Assembly: GCA_023015935.1 (NCBI GenBank)
Contig: JALKAY010000001.1
Span: forward strand, 124,874 to 188,873
DNA length: 64,000 nucleotides
Direction of reading: 5' to 3'
DNA from: Flavobacteriaceae bacterium F08102
GTDB lineage: Bacteria; Bacteroidota; Bacteroidia; Flavobacteriales; Flavobacteriaceae
Shown: positions 8,948-17,992 of the stretch, piece by piece
Numbering within the stretch: the stretch's first letter is position 1
How the letters are laid out: every line of letters starts with the position of its first letter
Translations under genes and position numbers: made by a program
The notes under the pieces: model-generated
What the model was told of the DNA's origin: nothing
Databases searched by the model: none
What the model saw: only the letters and a program-made list of their open reading frames with translations

Positions 8948-10069
8948 ATGAAAACAATTCTATACATCATACAAAAAGAGTTTAAACAAATCTTCAGAAA
9001 TAAAGGCATGCTTCCTATTATTTTTGTTTTACCCATATTACAACTCGTGATCCTGTCGAATGCTGCTACTTTTGAAGTTAAGCACATTAAATTTGGCTAT
9101 TTAGATAATGATCATACGTCAACATCAAGAGCGTTAATTGAACAATTTAATGCATCAACCTATTTTGATGTTATAACAGATTTTCCGTCGGAAGCGATAG
9201 CGAGTGCTGCTATGCTCAAAGGAGAGGTTGATGTTGTTTTAGAAATCCCACCCTTTTTTGAACGCGATTTACAAAAAGAAAAATACAACAATTTAGGGGT
9301 AACTATTAATGCTATTGATGGAGCAGCTGCGGGGGTTGAAAATGTATATGTCACACAGATTGTACAAAACTTTAATCAGCGATTAAACGTTGAATTAATG
9401 CAACCTTCCGACCAACAAATACAACCAATGCGTATTGAAACAATTCCTTTATTCTGGTATAATGAAACCTTAAATTACAAAACCTTTATGGTTCCCGGCA
9501 TATTGGTTTTATTAGTTACGATGATTACCTTATTTCTTTCAGGAATGAATATTGTTCGTGAAAAGGAAATTGGGACTTTAGAACAAATCAATGTAACACC
9601 CATAAAAAAAAGTCAATTTATTATTGGTAAACTATTTCCGTTTTGGGTAATTGGAATGGGCTTGCTAACCGTTGGATTACTCTTAGCAAAACTAATATTC
9701 AACGTCCCAATGCTTGGTAGTTTAGCACTAATGTATTTTTATACTTCCATATATATCTTAGTGATTTTAGGTATTGGTTTATTCATCTCAAACTTTACTG
9801 ACACACAACAACAAGCCATGTTTATTGCATGGTTCTTTACAGTAATTTTTATTTTGATGAGTGGCTTATTTACCCCTATCGAAAGCATGCCCAAATGGGC
9901 TCAGCTCATTACGGAATTTAACCCGATAAAGTATTTTGTAGAAGTCATGCGAATGGTCATGCTTAAAGGTTCTGGACTTATCGATATACTTCCCCAATTA
10001 CTTAAAACCTTACTCTATGCGGTAGTCATGAATGGCCTGGCAGTTTGGAGCTATAAAAAAACGATTTAA
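8948..10069 (+). CDS. ABC-2 type permease 2 (YbhR-like)
   Basis: 373 residues with the same layout as permease 1 (an N-terminal membrane helix, a large periplasmic domain, five C-terminal helices) and the family motif REKEIGTLEQINVTP. Sequence between the two permeases is clearly diverged, as in the YbhS/YbhR pair, so the channel is probably a heterodimer. This is the last gene of the TetR-headed operon; the next gene has its own GTAAC-box promoter. Confidence 0.88.
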   Translation: MKTILYIIQKEFKQIFRNKGMLPIIFVLPILQLVILSNAATFEVKHIKFGYLDNDHTSTSRALIEQFNASTYFDVITDFPSEAIASAAMLKGEVDVVLEIPPFFERDLQKEKYNNLGVTINAIDGAAAGVENVYVTQIVQNFNQRLNVELMQPSDQQIQPMRIETIPLFWYNETLNYKTFMVPGILVLLVTMITLFLSGMNIVREKEIGTLEQINVTPIKKSQFIIGKLFPFWVIGMGLLTVGLLLAKLIFNVPMLGSLALMYFYTSIYILVILGIGLFISNFTDTQQQAMFIAWFFTVIFILMSGLFTPIESMPKWAQLITEFNPIKYFVEVMRMVMLKGSGLIDILPQLLKTLLYAVVMNGLAVWSYKKTI

Positions 10070-10075
10070 AGCTGT

Positions 10076-10119
10076 GTAACTCAGGTTACTGTGCACAATA
10101 AATACTCGCCCTATCTTTA
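10076..10119 (+). promoter_or_regulatory. GTAAC-box plus -7 element of the flavoprotein promoter
   Basis: GTAACTCAGGTTAC (10076-10089) has perfect 5-bp arms. TATCTTTA (10112-10119) is a near-consensus -7 element centred exactly 33 bp downstream. No -33 TTG is present. The layout matches the boxes at 2076 and 11807. Confidence 0.65.
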
Positions 10120-10134
10120 TATAAATTTTAGGAT

Positions 10135-11592
10135 ATGGCTAAAATAGTTATTCTTGGAGCTGGAATTTCAGGACATGTTGCAGCTTCACATTTACGTAGA
10201 AAATTACCGAAGATACATGAGATTATTGTGGTGTCACCCAATAGTAATTACCAATGGATTCCTTCCAATATTTGGGTGGGTGTTGGTCGAATGAAATCTA
10301 AACAAATCCTATTCCCACTAGCTCCTCTATACAAAAAGAAAGGCATCGGTTTTAAACAAGCCAAAGTGGTGTCTTTTCATCCAGAAGGAGATGCTCACGA
10401 ACAGAAGCCTTACATCCTGGCTAGTTATGTGGCAGGAGCGCTCAAAGGACAGGATGAGAAAGTAAGCTATGACTATCTTATCAATGCAACCGGACCAAAA
10501 TTAAATTTTGAAGCAACAGAAGGATTGATACCGGGTACCAATAACACCTATTCCGTATGTACCTATACACATGCTGAGCATGCATGGAATGGCTTAAAGG
10601 AGCTCATTAATGAAATGAAGGGTGGTAAGAAGGCGAAAATTCTTATCGGAACGGGGCATGCAAAAGCTACCTGTCAAGGTGCAGCATTTGAATACATACT
10701 CAATGTTGAACAAGAATTGCGAAAACACAACGTAAGGGATATGGCAGAGATTACCTGGATCTCTAATGAATATAAGCTTGGTGACTTTGGCATGGATGGG
10801 ATGTTGTTGAGTTATGGTAGTATGACGATGAAATCACACGAAATGGTAGAGATGGTGTTTGAAGATCGAGACATTAAATGGATCCTTGGTGCAGGTGTAC
10901 ATAAACTTGATCATGGAATTGCATATTACGAGAATTTAGACGGAGAAACTAAAACAGAAGTCTTTGATTTTGCCATGCTCATTCCTACTTTCTCAGGACA
11001 TGGTTTTAAAGCTTATGACCGAGACCATAGAGACATCACTGACAAACTTTTTAAGGGATTTATGCTTGTTGACGCTGATTATACTCAAAAACCCTATGAA
11101 GAATGGACCGTACAAGACTGGCCAGAAACTTATCAAAACCCGTCGTATAAAAACATTTTTGCTCCCGGCATAGCATTTGCACCACCACATAGTATTTCTA
11201 AACCTAGAAAGAATAAAAATGGTACAGAAATTTTTCCTGCGCCCCCAAGAACTGGTATGCCATCAGGTATTACCGCCAAAGTAGTCGCTGACAATATTAT
11301 TGACTCTATAAAATCGGGCAACGAAAAACGTACTCATAAAGGCTCTATGGGGAATATGGGAGCCGCCTGTATCGCTTCCGCTGGGTTTGGATTAACCTCA
11401 GGTAGTGGAATCAGCATTACCACATTTCCCATTGTTCCAGATTATATAAAGTATCCTAAAACACAAGGAAGACAACTAGGCAAAACATTTGGTGAAATTG
11501 GCTTAGCTGGACATTGGCTGAAACTAGCCCTACATTATGCCTTTATTTACAAAGCTAAAATGCATCCATTTTGGTGGTTAATTCCCGAATAA
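10135..11592 (+). CDS. Sulfide:quinone-reductase-like FAD oxidoreductase
   Basis: 485 residues. The N-terminal FAD fold reads VILGAGISGHVAASHLRRKL, and the body resembles type III sulfide:quinone reductases (SPNSNYQWIPSNIWVGVG, INATGPKLNF, ADYTQKPYEEW, PPRTGMPSG). Cysteines that could form the redox/polysulfide site are C142, C180 (GHAKATCQGAA) and C412 (MGAACIASAG). Such enzymes oxidise sulfide to sulfane sulfur at the membrane and pass electrons to quinone. An alternative is a related flavoprotein of unknown substrate. The rhodanese at 2259 shares the same type of promoter and could process the product. Confidence 0.75.
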   Translation: MAKIVILGAGISGHVAASHLRRKLPKIHEIIVVSPNSNYQWIPSNIWVGVGRMKSKQILFPLAPLYKKKGIGFKQAKVVSFHPEGDAHEQKPYILASYVAGALKGQDEKVSYDYLINATGPKLNFEATEGLIPGTNNTYSVCTYTHAEHAWNGLKELINEMKGGKKAKILIGTGHAKATCQGAAFEYILNVEQELRKHNVRDMAEITWISNEYKLGDFGMDGMLLSYGSMTMKSHEMVEMVFEDRDIKWILGAGVHKLDHGIAYYENLDGETKTEVFDFAMLIPTFSGHGFKAYDRDHRDITDKLFKGFMLVDADYTQKPYEEWTVQDWPETYQNPSYKNIFAPGIAFAPPHSISKPRKNKNGTEIFPAPPRTGMPSGITAKVVADNIIDSIKSGNEKRTHKGSMGNMGAACIASAGFGLTSGSGISITTFPIVPDYIKYPKTQGRQLGKTFGEIGLAGHWLKLALHYAFIYKAKMHPFWWLIPE

Positions 11593-11603
11593 AACTAAAC
11601 ATT

Positions 11604-11741
11604 ATGACACATCGTATCACAAAATATCAACGTTTTAAAATGAAGAATCCAATTCTTCAGTTTTTTAAATTTCTGTATTTAAGTATTAAAATACTGTTCG
11701 TGGTAGCAGGAGGTCACGGCGGAACACGAAAGGCAAACTGA
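11604..11741 (+). CDS. 45-residue basic protein with GGHGGTR tail
   Basis: An ATG 11 bases after the flavoprotein stop opens a 45-codon frame. The protein has a basic N-terminus (MTHRITKYQRFKMK), a hydrophobic central helix (about 19-36) and the tail AGGHGGTRKAN. A strong terminator follows 31 bases later, so the gene closes the transcript. I do not know its function. A single membrane helix with a glycine/histidine tail beside a membrane-associated flavoprotein suggests a small subunit or anchor. Confidence 0.6.
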   Translation: MTHRITKYQRFKMKNPILQFFKFLYLSIKILFVVAGGHGGTRKAN

Positions 11742-11772
11742 CATTGGTCAGTAGGTAGGTTGGTTAATGATG

Positions 11773-11801
11773 AAAAACACCTTCTTGTAAGGTGTTTTTT
11801 T
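11773..11801 (+). terminator. Rho-independent terminator after the flavoprotein operon
   Basis: AAAAACACCTT pairs with AAGGTGTTTTT (11-bp stem) around the 5-base loop CTTGT and continues into a T-run. It ends the transcript of the flavoprotein and its small partner. Confidence 0.85.
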
Positions 11802-11806
11802 AGTTG

Positions 11807-11850
11807 GTAACCTAAGTTACCGTCTATTTAATAAAGTAATCCTATTTTTG
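11807..11850 (+). promoter_or_regulatory. GTAAC-box plus -7 element of the RND operon
   Basis: GTAACCTAAGTTAC (11807-11820) has perfect arms. TATTTTTG (11843-11850) is a perfect -7 element with its centre 33 bp downstream, placing the box near -40, the class II activator position. No -33 TTG is present. Confidence 0.7.
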
Positions 11851-11869
11851 CTTTGTAAATAAAATAGAT

Positions 11870-13177
11870 ATGACCAAAAACCTTATTAACCTATTTTTTT
11901 TAAGCTTTGTTTCAATACTTCAAGCGCAAGAAATTTTACCCATTTCTAAATCAGAGGTACTCAATAAAGTGACCCAAGAGAATATTTCCTTAAAAATTTC
12001 TGAACAAGATTTTTTTCAAGCAAGAGCTGATTATAGACAAACCAACGCTCTATTTCTACCCAATATTTTGGCATCACACACAGGCATTGCCACAACAAAT
12101 CCGTTAATGGCTTTCGGTGCTAAATTAAATCAAGAAATTTTAACGCAAAGTGATTTCAATCCTCTCCTACTCAACAATCCATCACAAACAAAGAACTTTG
12201 CTACAAAATTTGAAATTGAGCAACCACTTATAAACATAGATGGTATTTTTCAACGTAAAGCTGCCAAATCCAAAATGGAAGCAATGTCGTTACAGCAGCA
12301 AAGAACAGCAGACCAAATTTCGCTGGAAGTTGAGAGAGCCTATATGCAATTACAATTAGCTTACAAAGGAGTAGAAGTCATTGAAAAAGCGTTAAAAACA
12401 GCACTAAACAATAAAAAGTTAGCAGATAACCGATTCAAACAAGGATACCTACAACGCGCAGATGTTCTTAATGTTGAAGTACGCGTCACTGAAATTCAAA
12501 ATCAATTACAGACTGCGAAAAGTAATGTCCAAAATGCCTCTAACTACCTCTCATTTTTAATGAATGAATCAACTGATGTCATCTATCAACCTATTGATAG
12601 CCTATCCAAAACAACCCTTGGAGTCCATGTTGTCAACAGTGTGCCTGAAAATCGGGCAGACATTAAAGCTATGCAATTGGCTTCAGAAGCCTATAAAGAA
12701 ATCAATACTGCTGATAAAATGGCTTTTCTTCCTCGCTTAAATGCATTTGGCAGTTATGAATTATACGATGACAATATTTTCCAAGGCAATGCCAACGGGT
12801 ATTTGGTGGGTGCCAAATTAAGTTGGGATCTTTTTCAAGGTTCCAAACGATTTGGAAAAGCACAAAAAAGTAAAGCAGAATATGAAAAAGCAAAATTACA
12901 ATACGATCGATACCTTGCCCAAAGTAATTTAGAATTAAACAAAGCTAAACGTATGCTCGTAGATGCAGAAAACAAATTAAATCTAACCACCTTAGCGTTA
13001 GCGCAATCTAGTGAATCAATGAGAATAAGAACAAATAGATTTAAAGAAGGTTTAGAAAAAACATCAGATTTATTAAAAGCAGAAACTCAATATGCCCAAA
13101 AGCAATTAGAATATTATCAAACGATTTTCGAATTTAATTATGCTCAAGCATACCTAAGCTATTTAACCAAAGAATAA
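11870..13177 (+). CDS. TolC family outer membrane channel of RND pump
   Basis: 435 residues with a signal peptide ending LQAQ and typical outer membrane efflux repeats. The second repeat includes GAKLSWDLFQGSKRFGKAQ, characteristic of the strand region. It is the first gene of a five-gene operon with an RND adaptor, RND pump and two small proteins. Its stop overlaps the next start (TAATG). The GTAAC-box promoter links it to the rhodanese and flavoprotein. Confidence 0.9.
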   Translation: MTKNLINLFFLSFVSILQAQEILPISKSEVLNKVTQENISLKISEQDFFQARADYRQTNALFLPNILASHTGIATTNPLMAFGAKLNQEILTQSDFNPLLLNNPSQTKNFATKFEIEQPLINIDGIFQRKAAKSKMEAMSLQQQRTADQISLEVERAYMQLQLAYKGVEVIEKALKTALNNKKLADNRFKQGYLQRADVLNVEVRVTEIQNQLQTAKSNVQNASNYLSFLMNESTDVIYQPIDSLSKTTLGVHVVNSVPENRADIKAMQLASEAYKEINTADKMAFLPRLNAFGSYELYDDNIFQGNANGYLVGAKLSWDLFQGSKRFGKAQKSKAEYEKAKLQYDRYLAQSNLELNKAKRMLVDAENKLNLTTLALAQSSESMRIRTNRFKEGLEKTSDLLKAETQYAQKQLEYYQTIFEFNYAQAYLSYLTKE

Positions 13178-14265
13178 TGACCACTATGAAAAAAAACATT
13201 TCCCTCGCTATACTGCTACCATTATTTGTGATAATCACGAGTTGCGGCAATACCTCCAATGAAAAAGCAGCAGATACCACTGAAGCTATTAAAGTAAAAG
13301 TACAACAAGTGGCAAAAACCAACAATGCTTCTTTTTTATCTGTAAGCGGTAAAATTCAAGCAGTCAACAACGCTGATTTGAGTACGCGAATGATGGGCTT
13401 TGTCAATAAGGTCTATGTAAAGGTAGGCGACAAAGTTACCAAGGGACAATTATTGGTTTCTATCAATAATGCCGACTTACAAGCGAAAAGTGCGCAAACA
13501 AAAGCAAGCGTAATGGAAGCTACTGCAGCTTTTGAAAATGCACAAAAAGATTATACCCGATTTAAAAATTTATTTGCTGATAACAGTGCTTCGCAAAAAG
13601 AATTAGACGATATAACCACCGCATATGAAATGGCAAAAGCTCGATTAGAGGCAGCTAAACAGATGAATAATGAAGTAAATGCTCAATTTACCTACGCGAA
13701 TATACGAGCGCCATTTAGCGGGGTTATTACTGCCAAAACGGTTGAACAAGGAGATATGGCAAATCCAGGCACTCCTTTAATTTCTATAGAATCTCCTGGG
13801 AATTTTGAAGTAATTGCCATGGTACCAGAAACAGAAATATCACAGATTAAAAATGGCATGCAGGTCGATATAAATGTTTCATCTATCAATCAATTTTTAA
13901 AAGGAAAAGTAACCGAAGTGAGCACATCAGCCAAAAATACGGGAAGCCAATATTTAGTAAAAATTTCCATAGACAAAACCCAAGCACCAATTCTATCTGG
14001 CATGTTTGCAACCGTTATATTTCCTCTCGAACCAACCACAAATACGGAAATGATTTTACTTCCCACATCCGTTATTGTCAATCAAGGACAATTATCGGGT
14101 GTATACACGGTAAGTCAAAGCAACAAAGCACTATTACGATGGTTGCGCCTTGGTAAAACCTATGGAGACCAGGTAGAAGTCTTATCTGGCCTAGCTGCAG
14201 ACGAAACATATATCACCTCTGCAGAAGGAAAACTGTATAACGGAGCAAAAATAACAATCCAATAA
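13177..14265 (+). CDS. RND periplasmic adaptor lipoprotein
   Basis: 362 residues from the first ATG; an ATG three codons later (13186) is equally possible. The lipobox is IITSC. The domain order is that of MFP adaptors: lipoyl half (VYVKVGDKVTKGQLLVSI), a coiled hairpin, the second lipoyl half (IRAPFSGVITAKTVEQGDM) and a beta-barrel plus membrane-proximal domain. It connects the RND pump to the TolC protein. Confidence 0.9.
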   Translation: MTTMKKNISLAILLPLFVIITSCGNTSNEKAADTTEAIKVKVQQVAKTNNASFLSVSGKIQAVNNADLSTRMMGFVNKVYVKVGDKVTKGQLLVSINNADLQAKSAQTKASVMEATAAFENAQKDYTRFKNLFADNSASQKELDDITTAYEMAKARLEAAKQMNNEVNAQFTYANIRAPFSGVITAKTVEQGDMANPGTPLISIESPGNFEVIAMVPETEISQIKNGMQVDINVSSINQFLKGKVTEVSTSAKNTGSQYLVKISIDKTQAPILSGMFATVIFPLEPTTNTEMILLPTSVIVNQGQLSGVYTVSQSNKALLRWLRLGKTYGDQVEVLSGLAADETYITSAEGKLYNGAKITIQ

Positions 14266-14275
14266 TCTCAGGATA

Positions 14276-17200
14276 ATGAAAGAAGGTATCGCAGGCAAAG
14301 TTGCAAAAATCTTTATACAATCAAAACTCACTGTCCTTTTAATGATCGTATTTATGGTCATTGGAGTGTACAGCTCATTTTTAATTCCACGGGAAGAAGA
14401 ACCGCAAATTGATGTCCCCATGGCAGATATTTTTGTGGGATATCCAGGCGCTAGTCCAACCGAAGTAGAATCAAGAGTTATAAAGCCTTTAGAAAAGTTA
14501 ATTTCCAATATAAAAGGCGTTGAATACGTGTATTCCACCTCAATGAAAGAACAAGGAATGGTCATTGTTCAATTTTATGTAGGTGAAGATATTGAGCGTT
14601 CATTTGTGAAGCTTTACAACGAAATAAACAAACACATGGACCAAATGCCAGCAGGGGTAACGTTTCCGCTTGTTAAGACTCGAGCTATTGACGATGTTCC
14701 AATGTTAGGCGTAACCTTGTGGAGTGAAAACTATAACGACTACCAATTAGGTCAAATTGCCCAAGAATTAGAAAGCGAAATTAAAAAGGTAAATGATGTT
14801 GCCATAACTCATAAAATTGGCGGTAGAAACCGTCAACTACGCGTTGTCTTGGACAAGGATAAAATGGCTGCTAGCGGATTAGACTTCATGTCTATTTCTG
14901 AAATGATAAAAGCCAATAATGCACAATTAACCTCCGGTAGTTTTGATAAAAATGACACTGAATTCATTGTCAACACGGGTAATTTTTTGACTTCGGCAAC
15001 CGATGTTGAAAATTTAGTAGTAGGAGTTCAACAAAATCGTCCCGTATATTTAAAACAGGTAGCTACCATCATTGACGGTCCAGAAGTACCTCAGAATTAT
15101 GTAAATTTAGGGTTCGGACAGGCAAGTGAAAAAGCACAAATCTATCATTCAACCTACCCAGCAGTTACCATTTCAATTGCAAAAAGAAAAGGCGCTGATG
15201 CGATGAAAATTTCTGAAGTAATCCTCGATAAGATTGAACACTTAAAAAAGAGTTTAATTCCTGACGAAGTTCACGTTGAAATTACAAGAAACTATGGAGA
15301 AACAGCTTCACACAAAGTAACTGAATTACTATGGCACCTTATCGGCTCTATCTTTGCCGTTACATTGGTCGTAATGTTAGCCATGGGTTGGCGTGGTGGT
15401 CTTGTTGTATTTTTATCGGTACCCATAACCTTTGCTCTTACCTTATTGAGCTATTATATTCTCGACTATACGTTAAATCGCATTACACTTTTTGCTTTGG
15501 TATTTGTTACGGGTATTGTTGTAGACGATTCCATTATTATTGCCGAAAACATGCACCGGCATTTTAAAATGAAGCGCTTGCCATTTAAACAAGCCGCACT
15601 TTATGCAATCAACGAAGTAGGAAATCCAACCATCTTAGCAACCTTAACTGTAATTGCGTCTGTATTGCCTATGGCGTTTGTTTCTGGACTTATGGGACCC
15701 TATATGGCACCTATGCCAATTGGAGCTTCAATTGCGATGATTTTATCCTTATTTGTTGCCCTTACCATCACCCCCTATTTAGGCGTTATCTTCTTACGTG
15801 AAAGAGCAAAAAAAGGAAAAAAAGAAAAAATTGAGAAACCTTTAGAACAAACGTTAATTTATAAAATTTACCATAAATTTCAAAACCCACTTCTAGAGAG
15901 TAAAGCAAAACGTTGGTTGTTTTTAGGCGGAACATTTGCTATACTACTCTTAACAATGCTGCTCTTTTACACTAAATCAGTCGCAGTTAAAATGTTACCA
16001 TTTGACAATAAGAATGAATTCCAAGTAGTCATTGATATGCCTGAAGGAACCACCCTAGAACGTACTGCAGTGGTTGCTAAGGAAATTTCTCACTATCTAT
16101 CTACAAGACCTGAGGTTGAAAATTACCAGAATTACGTCGGTACTTCGGCTCCAATCACCTTTAACGGCTTGGTAAGACATTACGACTTACGTGGAGGTAG
16201 TAATATGGCAGATATCCAAGTAAATTTAATTGACAAAGAAGAACGAAGTGCACAAAGTCATGATATTGCCAAATTATTGCGTCCTGATATTCAAAAAATA
16301 GGTTTAAAGTACAATGCTAATATAAAATTGGTTGAAGTTCCTCCAGGGCCGCCAGTGTTATCTACCATTGTAGCCGAAGTCTACGGTCCCGATTACAAGG
16401 AACAAATAAAAATTGCTGACAACATCCAAACCATTCTTAAAAATACAGAAGATGTGGTTGATATTGATTGGATGGTAGAAGCAAATCAAGTGACTTACGA
16501 ATTCGTCATCAATAGAGAAAAATCAATGCTCTATGGAGTAACCCCTCAGCAAATTACCCAAACGATGAATTTGGCTATGTCTAATAGAAGTGTAACCAAT
16601 TTATACGATGAAAATGCACACCATCAAGTTGGTGTTGTCTTAGCTTTAGATGAAAAAGAGAAATCAACAATTGCTGACATCTCACAACTTAAGGTAAAAT
16701 CATCCGAAGGAACCATGATTCCTATTGCTGATTTGGTCGATATTCATACCACAACCAGTGATAAAAGTATTTATCGTAAAAACCAAAAACGCGTGGTGTA
16801 CGTAATGGCCGATATGGCAGGTAAATTAGAAAGTCCAGCCTATGCAATTTTAGGCATGGAAAAAAAATTAAAAGAGATTGAGTTACCAGAAGGATACACC
16901 TTAAATGAAATGTATTTAGGTCAACCAGATTATGAAGATAATTATACGGTAAAATGGGATGGGGAATGGCAAATTACCCTCGAAGTATTTAGAGATTTAG
17001 GCATCGCTTTTTTAGGGGCTATTATTTTAATTTACATCTTAATTGTTGGATGGTTTCAAAACTTTAAAGCTCCCATTGTAATGATGGTAGCCATACCATT
17101 ATCGTTAATTGGAATAATTTTAGGCCATTGGATTATGGGTGCCTTTTTTACCGCAACCTCCTTTATTGGTATGATCGCATTAGCGGGAATTATGGTGCGA

Positions 17201-17470
17201 AATTCTGTACTTTTAATTGATTTTATCAATTTGCGATTAGACGATGGGATCCCTTTAAAACAAGCTGTTATTGAAGCAGGAGCCGTTCGTACTACACCGA
17301 TCTTATTGACAGCCGGAACTGTTGTTATTGGTGCTTTTGTTATCCTCTTTGACCCAATCTTTCAAGGGTTAGCTATTTCCTTGATGGGAGGAACAATTGT
17401 TTCAACCGTCTTTACATTGTTGGTGGTACCCTTAGTATATTTTATGATTGAACGTAAAAAACACAATTAA
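14276..17470 (+). CDS. RND efflux transporter permease subunit
   Basis: 1064 residues, normal RND length, with twelve membrane helices and two large periplasmic loops. The N-terminus reads LIPREEEPQIDVP, and helix 4 holds the acidic pair D417-D418 (VVDDSIIIAEN) expected for proton relay. It lacks the HME-type DFGxxxDGA motif, so it belongs to the broad AcrB-like group rather than metal pumps. Its promoter contains the GTAAC box and its 3' neighbours are a PII-like and a YgaP-like protein. A cargo linked to sulfur metabolism is my inference. Confidence 0.9.
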   Translation: MKEGIAGKVAKIFIQSKLTVLLMIVFMVIGVYSSFLIPREEEPQIDVPMADIFVGYPGASPTEVESRVIKPLEKLISNIKGVEYVYSTSMKEQGMVIVQFYVGEDIERSFVKLYNEINKHMDQMPAGVTFPLVKTRAIDDVPMLGVTLWSENYNDYQLGQIAQELESEIKKVNDVAITHKIGGRNRQLRVVLDKDKMAASGLDFMSISEMIKANNAQLTSGSFDKNDTEFIVNTGNFLTSATDVENLVVGVQQNRPVYLKQVATIIDGPEVPQNYVNLGFGQASEKAQIYHSTYPAVTISIAKRKGADAMKISEVILDKIEHLKKSLIPDEVHVEITRNYGETASHKVTELLWHLIGSIFAVTLVVMLAMGWRGGLVVFLSVPITFALTLLSYYILDYTLNRITLFALVFVTGIVVDDSIIIAENMHRHFKMKRLPFKQAALYAINEVGNPTILATLTVIASVLPMAFVSGLMGPYMAPMPIGASIAMILSLFVALTITPYLGVIFLRERAKKGKKEKIEKPLEQTLIYKIYHKFQNPLLESKAKRWLFLGGTFAILLLTMLLFYTKSVAVKMLPFDNKNEFQVVIDMPEGTTLERTAVVAKEISHYLSTRPEVENYQNYVGTSAPITFNGLVRHYDLRGGSNMADIQVNLIDKEERSAQSHDIAKLLRPDIQKIGLKYNANIKLVEVPPGPPVLSTIVAEVYGPDYKEQIKIADNIQTILKNTEDVVDIDWMVEANQVTYEFVINREKSMLYGVTPQQITQTMNLAMSNRSVTNLYDENAHHQVGVVLALDEKEKSTIADISQLKVKSSEGTMIPIADLVDIHTTTSDKSIYRKNQKRVVYVMADMAGKLESPAYAILGMEKKLKEIELPEGYTLNEMYLGQPDYEDNYTVKWDGEWQITLEVFRDLGIAFLGAIILIYILIVGWFQNFKAPIVMMVAIPLSLIGIILGHWIMGAFFTATSFIGMIALAGIMVRNSVLLIDFINLRLDDGIPLKQAVIEAGAVRTTPILLTAGTVVIGAFVILFDPIFQGLAISLMGGTIVSTVFTLLVVPLVYFMIERKKHN

Positions 17471-17471
17471 T

Positions 17472-17777
17472 ATGAAACTAGTCATCGTTACCAGTGTAGA
17501 ACAATTTCAACAAGACGTTTTGAAATTGTTTAAAAAAGCAAATATTGAAAATTTAAGTAGTGCTGATATTGACGGTCATAAAAACACCTCCGCAATGTTA
17601 TTGAGAACGAATTGGTTTTCTAGTGAAAAGCAGGGAAATGAATCTAGCTTATTTTTTTCCTTTACCGAAGATGAAAATATTGAGACCTTATTTAATTTAA
17701 TAAAAGAATTTAATCGTTCAATCGAGACGAACAATCCGATACGTGCTGTCGTAGTACCTATCGAAAAATATATATAA
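17472..17777 (+). CDS. Small PII-like (ferredoxin-fold) protein, unassigned
   Basis: 101 residues from the ATG 1 base after the RND stop; an in-frame ATG at 17448 would lie inside the RND gene. The pattern ([20 protein letters not shown] at the start, [11 protein letters not shown] at the end) suggests a compact beta-alpha-beta fold like PII or DUF3240 proteins, which are often encoded beside RND pumps. The assignment is tentative. No signal peptide is present, so it should act in the cytoplasm, perhaps modulating the pump. Confidence 0.6.
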   Translation: MKLVIVTSVEQFQQDVLKLFKKANIENLSSADIDGHKNTSAMLLRTNWFSSEKQGNESSLFFSFTEDENIETLFNLIKEFNRSIETNNPIRAVVVPIEKYI

Positions 17778-17794
17778 ATGAAAATTCATCCAAC

Positions 17795-17980
17795 ATGTTA
17801 AACACGTATTTCAGAGCCATTGTAGGGGGGTTAGTGCTTGTCAGTGTATTGCTAACCCAATATGTGAATCCAAACTGGGTTTGGTTTACCGTATTTATTG
17901 GAGTAAATCTATTTCAATCGGCCTTCACTAAGTGGTGCCTTTTAGAAATTATTTTAAAAAGATTAGGGGTAAAAAACTAA
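17795..17980 (+). CDS. YgaP-type (DUF2892) two-helix membrane protein
   Basis: 61 residues with two hydrophobic helices and the family pattern [20 protein letters not shown] followed by [12 protein letters not shown]. In E. coli YgaP this membrane region is fused to a rhodanese domain. Here it is a separate gene ending the RND operon, whose promoter box is shared with the secreted rhodanese at 2259. It may anchor or assist sulfur transfer at the inner membrane. Confidence 0.85.
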   Translation: MLNTYFRAIVGGLVLVSVLLTQYVNPNWVWFTVFIGVNLFQSAFTKWCLLEIILKRLGVKN

Positions 17981-17992
17981 GATTATCTTGGG

